NCBI GenBank assembly: GCA_028023455.1
Contig: JAQFVV010006215.1
Location: 4,573,230 to 4,637,229, forward strand
Reading direction: 5' to 3'
Origin: Epiperipatus broadwayi
Lineage: Eukaryota; Onychophora; Udeonychophora; Euonychophora; Peripatidae
Length of the DNA stretch: 64,000 bases
How positions within the stretch are numbered: the first letter of the stretch is position 1; every line of letters starts with the position of its first letter. The notes beneath the pieces were generated by a model that was given only the letters and a program-made list of their open reading frames with translations, had not been told where the DNA came from and searched no databases. This document shows, in pieces, positions 59,366-64,000 of the stretch. The position numbers and the translations under genes were made by a program.

Positions 59366-59562
59366 TAACATGTGCTAATTTAAATATCTTTGCATATATT
59401 TTATTATATATTTTTAAGAAAGCTATTATTATGAGACATGGATCCTCAAAAATGTTCAGCTTATTATTATATTTATTTATAACTTCTCCTTTAAACTTTA
59501 TTTATAAGTTTTTGTGTTTATTTATATATAACGGGAAATAAATTATTTAACATATAACCACC

Positions 59563-59601
59563 TTCCACTCTTTTGACACTTTGAGTGTCAAAAGAGTGGA
59601 A
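59563..59601. repeat. Perfect 18-bp hairpin just beyond PLE2
   Basis: TTCCACTCTTTTGACACT at 59563-59580, a 3-nt loop, and the exact complement at 59584-59601. Weaker pairing extends out to about 59524 and 59626 (ATATATAACG and its complement). It starts some 30 bp after the end of recognisable PLE2 sequence and may be a separate small fold-back element. Confidence 0.65.
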
Positions 59602-59629
59602 TGTGTTTATTATACGTTATATATTAGAA

Positions 59630-62600
59630 AAGCAAAAATAAAGAAGGAAAGAGGAAGAGAAATTATTGAAGTAAATTATTTTATTAGAAAATAAATAATA
59701 AATTAGCAAGTCATATCTGACTCAAGAAATAGGAAACATCCTAAAAGTAACCAATAAATTAACTTAAACACAAGTGAATATTGGGAAAATTACAAAAGTA
59801 TCTGCTTTATTTCACGGAGGTATACTAATATACCAGCCAGGTCACATTCATAACAAACAGAACAAACAGTAAAATTTAATATAAGTTTATTATACTCATA
59901 ATAAAATATATTTATAAATGAATGAAACTAAATATTTATCTTCTAAGAAGATAATCTCTATATGCAAACATCTTGTATAGTGTGTGTGTGTAATACTTCT
60001 ATATACACATGACTTAAACAGATTTTATTTCTGCATTCATTTTACATAACTTTTGCACACATGCAATAAACTGCATTTTCTACTGCTCTTCTTGTGTGGC
60101 TTCTGAATATATAATTAATTAGCATAAATTTATTTAAAATTCAGCGCATGTTAATTATATAAATTTCTTAGAGTGAATAGAATAAGAATAATTATGCAAG
60201 TGCTGAGTGGTAATAATTTACAATGGCAAATATTTTATTTATAATAACAGTATTCATAGTGTAATGGTACAAAGAGAGGGATGAACCTGAGGTGATGGAA
60301 AATCAACATTATTCCCACTTAATACATTAAATTTAAACATACAGTGAATAAATGAGCATGAGAAATTAGCAAGAAATAAATTAACTATAAGTTCACCAGT
60401 ATTATAGGGAAGAATAATAATCATTTATCATCACGAATGATCAACAATAGAAATAAACAGTCAACTTTGTAATTGGATTTGAAAGTTGTCAACTGTAGAC
60501 CAGGCTAATTATTTAGCTACTAGATGCACATACTTAAGTGCTAATCCATAAAAATATTTTTAAAAAATCAAATAATAGTGAGGTACTGAAACAAGCTGAT
60601 CTTCATCAATGCTCTGGCCATTTAGTACCATTAATGTTCTGGACAACTTACAAATAAAATTAAAAGTAATGCATGGATTTTAAAGGATATACCTTTGTGC
60701 CAACCAAGATCATTGTCAATTGGATGTCCATAACCTAAACCATAAACCGCAATCCATATAACTGACTGTCATGCTCTATTATTGTTACGGTGAGCAAGAG
60801 ATAATACTGACATATAAAATTTTAAACATATTTTAGAATTGAATAAATTTACTGTAATAACTTAAACAATGAAATATAAATTTATTAATTAGAAACAATA
60901 ACAATAAAATGAACGATCTGTTGAGTACATTATAAATATGAATTAGACATTCTGATTTTGATTAAAATAATACAAAAAGTATGCTATTACATTGTAATCT
61001 ACAGATATATGTTAGAATAAATACACCTATATATAAGCACACAAGATGAGCTATATAATAATATAAAATTAACATATTAAAAATTGTCATAAACTAATAA
61101 AAAAATCATTTTAATAATACATAAATAATGACTTTTAACATACATGTGGTCCATTCAAATGTGTGCACACACTAGCATTTATATCCTAATGATAAAACAT
61201 AAACATATTAAATCCATATTATAAAACTCAATGTTTAAAATATACATAAAATGCACTTGTATGTGTGTATATATATATAAAAAATTGATAGTATAAATTT
61301 TAAATAAATAAAGATTATTAGTCCATTATTTTTAATTGTAAGTAAAAAAATTTCCTTTTTTAAAAAAACATTATCATTAGATTCAGTTTGGAAAGTTCTT
61401 TTAAAATTCAGGCTTTTGTTGCTTCATTTCCAAAATAAAATAAAAACTGGAATCAATCCTCTATTCTTAGATGTATAATTTAAGCAAAACTTGTTTACTT
61501 TTAAAACTTGGACATTAAAGATTTTAACTGCAAAGTTATCTATTTAAAATAATGTCATTTTCAATAAATTATTATTTTACTCACCAGCTGTATGCACTTT
61601 ATATATTTGACTGGTAGTACTTATATATTTGTGCTTCTTTACATATAGATTAATCAGCATACATATAAAATCATGGCACTGTAATCTTTTAGTTTTCTGG
61701 ATAGTATTGGAATCTCTTGATAATATGGCCTATTCTAAAACAGTAGAATGTCTTAGTGATATCTTTAGAAAAGGTATAAATCAAGTAACTGTTGACATTT
61801 AGTCAACTCCATTCAGTCTACAATTTGATTGACTTCAGGCAGATAGAATATCTAGTACACATATGGAATGTGAACCCCAGAAAAGCAGGGCCATTACTTC
61901 CATATGAATTCGAACTCTATGGTTGTGACCTTAGCAGCAGTTGACTTGTCTTCAGTTATAACTTTATAATAATCTAATGATTTTTTTAAATCCACATTTT
62001 TATAGTATATCATGGAATTTATTTATTTATTTTATTTATTTTGATCAAAAAAAAAAGTTAAAGATTCTTTTCAATTCACCTTGAGTAAAACAATTTTTTT
62101 ATATCAAAGTTGTCTTAATCCTTTAAACAACACCAGATTGTAGGATTTTATTAAAGTATATTATACCAATTTTATCACAAGCTTTAATTAAAAAAAATTC
62201 TCAATCTAATTAAAATAGATATGGGAATTTTATAATTACTGACATCTATTTTACATGAAAGCAAACTTGTTTAAAATTTTTTTTTAAATGTTTAATTTAT
62301 AATATTTTTTTAAAATTCAAAATTATTATTTAACCCTTAACTGTTATTCCACTTTATATATTTTAAATATTTACAAAAATTTTGTTTGTGTTCATTTCTA
62401 CTTTTTCTTACTTTATATATATGTATATAAGGACATTGCCTTGACAAGTTTGAAATTGTTGATTGTTATCTATATTGGGATTGTCAAAGTGTTGACTGTT
62501 TTTTTAATGGTTTTATATATATATATATATATGCACACATACTACTATGTTGTGTATGCTATGAGATATAACCATTTCAGTAGATATCCATATATCCCAT

Positions 62601-63090
62601 ACACCTATACTGTAACACTGTAATACATTGCAATATCATTAACACAAATTAACATGTTAGAATCTTCCAGCTGAATGACCGTTAACATTTTCTCTAATAT
62701 CGTTACTAAAATAGTTATTCTATTATGTTGAGTGAATCAGAAAATGGTAAAAGTCTAGAATTGTTTATGCAAAACTTAAAAGCTGAAATAATGAATAAAT
62801 TTGAATAAATATTGTAATGTATAATTGATAATGCATATAGTTCATTTACATTTTTTGAAATAGAGACCAAACCAAAGGATAGAAGATCTAACAGCATGAT
62901 ACAATACTGATTTGTCTAGAGACAATGATGTATGGAGATTTTCTGAAAGAAGTCCTTCTAGAACAGATATTACAAGAAATGTATGATGAGTCATTAAGGA
63001 AACAATTGCTACCATATATACAATATTCAAAATACCAATATATAAAAATAAATAATAGCTACAGTCATCTTATTGTATGTCTGCCATTCT
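59630..63090. other. Non-coding A+T-rich sequence
   Basis: No gene found. (TA)n repeats at about 61268-61280 and 62513-62532; short open frames here are low-complexity. Confidence 0.4.
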
Positions 63091-63100
63091 GAGTAGCATT

Positions 63101-63133
<33 letters not shown>
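63101..63133. repeat. (AC)n(AT)n microsatellite
   Basis: Ten AC units (63101-63120) followed directly by an AT run to about 63133. Confidence 0.9.
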
Positions 63134-63136
63134 CCA

Positions 63137-63242
63137 AATTACTTCTATAAAAAAGCTTTTATATTTCAACCAGCAGCATTTTGCTTTCTGGTGAAAACCA
63201 ATCTGCTGGTTGAAATATAAAAGCTTTTTTATAGAAGTAATT
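63137..63242. repeat. Hairpin with perfect 40-bp stem
   Basis: 63137-63176 (AATTACTTCTATAAAAAAGC and on to CAACCAGCAG) is exactly complementary to 63203-63242, with a 26-nt loop. It abuts the microsatellite on its left. Perfect arms mean either recent origin or ongoing correction between arms. Confidence 0.75.
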
Positions 63243-63244
63243 CT

Positions 63245-64000
63245 GTGTTTTTATTGTTTTTATTTTTCCTCTAGTTAGTTTGTATATATATTATTTATAT
63301 ATAAGGTCCTTGTTGCACAAAGATAGTTCATTAGTAGTTGACCCATTTTAATCATCAAACATTGTTTGGTAAATGGATATTCAGCTATTATTAGCTAGAT
63401 GTTCTTCAGTAAGCTATTTATTTAAAAAAAAAACTTTTATCTTTTATCTATATGCAGAACTTAAGTTATATCTAATTGCTTACTTAACAAACATCTAAAT
63501 CACAGGTGGAAATCTTTTTTCTGCCAATCGTTCGCGACTATACAAAATTATTGATTTAAAAATTAACCTGCTATATTTGATTAAAAAATTAATTTATTCC
63601 TTATTATTTGGGGTGAGCAATCTTTTCAAATGGCAGTCCAATTTCAACTTTATCTTTTTAAACAAGAGTCATAATTTTTTATGAATCAAAAATTAAGTAA
63701 CATCCTTATTATAATAACCGTTTTTACTAATGACAATTTTTCCAATTTGTCTTGAAACTATTCTTCATGATAATATTTATATTTTCAAATTTCTTTTTAT
63801 ATTCTGGGCAGATAAATTTTACAACAACTAGGATGTGGTCTTTTATAAACTCTCTTTCAAAAAATGGCTCAAATTTTCTGACTTGTTTGTACTTTTTAAT
63901 CCATCACATGATGAAACTTCATTTCTAGTTTTCTATTTAAATATTTCTCTTTTTTTATTTATTATTTTCCAACAATTTTGTTGTAATCAGAATGTTTTGA
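63245..64000. other. Non-coding A+T-rich sequence
   Basis: Nothing recognised to the end of the window. Confidence 0.35.

Larger units (their letters stand above)
57480..59530 (+). mobile_element. Penelope-like element PLE2 with inverted 5' part
   Basis: The segment 58263-59530 is a plus-strand element from RT motif B to the 3' end. Left of it, 57480-58262 is the upstream RT part of the same element on the minus strand. The two overlap: about 200 bp around the RT motif A-B region occurs in both, inverted (57480-57705 and 58263-58460), and the plus copy lacks 23 bp of it. Inverted 5' segment plus sense 3' segment is the twin-priming layout. Protein identity to PLE1 is clear but moderate, so they are separate subfamilies. 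Target duplication not identified; exact outer borders uncertain. Confidence 0.8.

Noticed and set aside
1-64000. CRISPR arrays, operons or prokaryotic promoters
   Set aside because: The sequence is a eukaryotic nuclear region with introns and LINE/SINE/PLE content; no regularly spaced short repeats with unique spacers were seen.

Overview
This is a strongly A+T-rich, gene-poor and repeat-dense stretch of an invertebrate animal genome. Three host genes are metazoan nuclear genes: the 3' end of HADH, MZT1 and REXO4. HADH has GT/AG introns, one of them 3 kb long. Transposon families typical of invertebrates (hAT, Merlin-like, Jockey/CR1-type LINEs, Penelope-like elements, tRNA-derived SINEs) fill most of the rest. 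The phylum cannot be settled from sequence alone; a mollusc, chelicerate or other AT-rich invertebrate would all fit.

Layout. 1-850: 3' end of a decayed hAT transposon. 2860-6171: last two coding exons of HADH (+), whose intron carries two fold-back insertions and a SINE inverted pair. 8399-9595: decayed LINE (+). 11693-11914: MZT1 (-), with a 431-bp terminal-inverted-repeat element about 190 bp upstream of its start codon. 16190-16905 and 21180-22040: LINE fragments (-). 22129-22636: fold-back insertion. 22660-26290: long decayed LINE (+), split by a palindromic Penelope-like element at 24387-25754. 26454-27045: LINE copy with an inverted 5' part. 28981-30812: long inverted-repeat element with a smaller one nested inside it. 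33008-33360: unidentified coding-like fragment. 33952-35037: island of higher GC. 35410-36560: SINE inverted pair with a GIY-YIG relic between the copies. 39008-43080: SINE copies, a LINE tail and terminal-repeat elements. 44730-45770: near-perfect 1-kb palindrome. 45961-46110: short fold-back. 46262-47034: Merlin-like DNA transposon relic. 48018-48114: tiny tRNA-derived retroposon. 50688-51584: REXO4 (-), single exon. 53560-55390: decayed LINE (+). 57480-59530: second Penelope-like element, internally inverted. 59563-64000: hairpins and microsatellites.

The three host genes are unrelated: mitochondrial beta-oxidation, gamma-tubulin complex recruitment, and a DEDDh RNA exonuclease. They do not form a functional cluster.

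The most unusual signal is the number of fold-back insertions and their shared build. Several have a perfect 14-bp target-site duplication, a short unpaired tail at one end only, then two inverted arms. The same build is seen in the Penelope-like element at 24387-25754, which suggests, as inference, that Penelope-type reverse transcription makes or mobilises the whole class.
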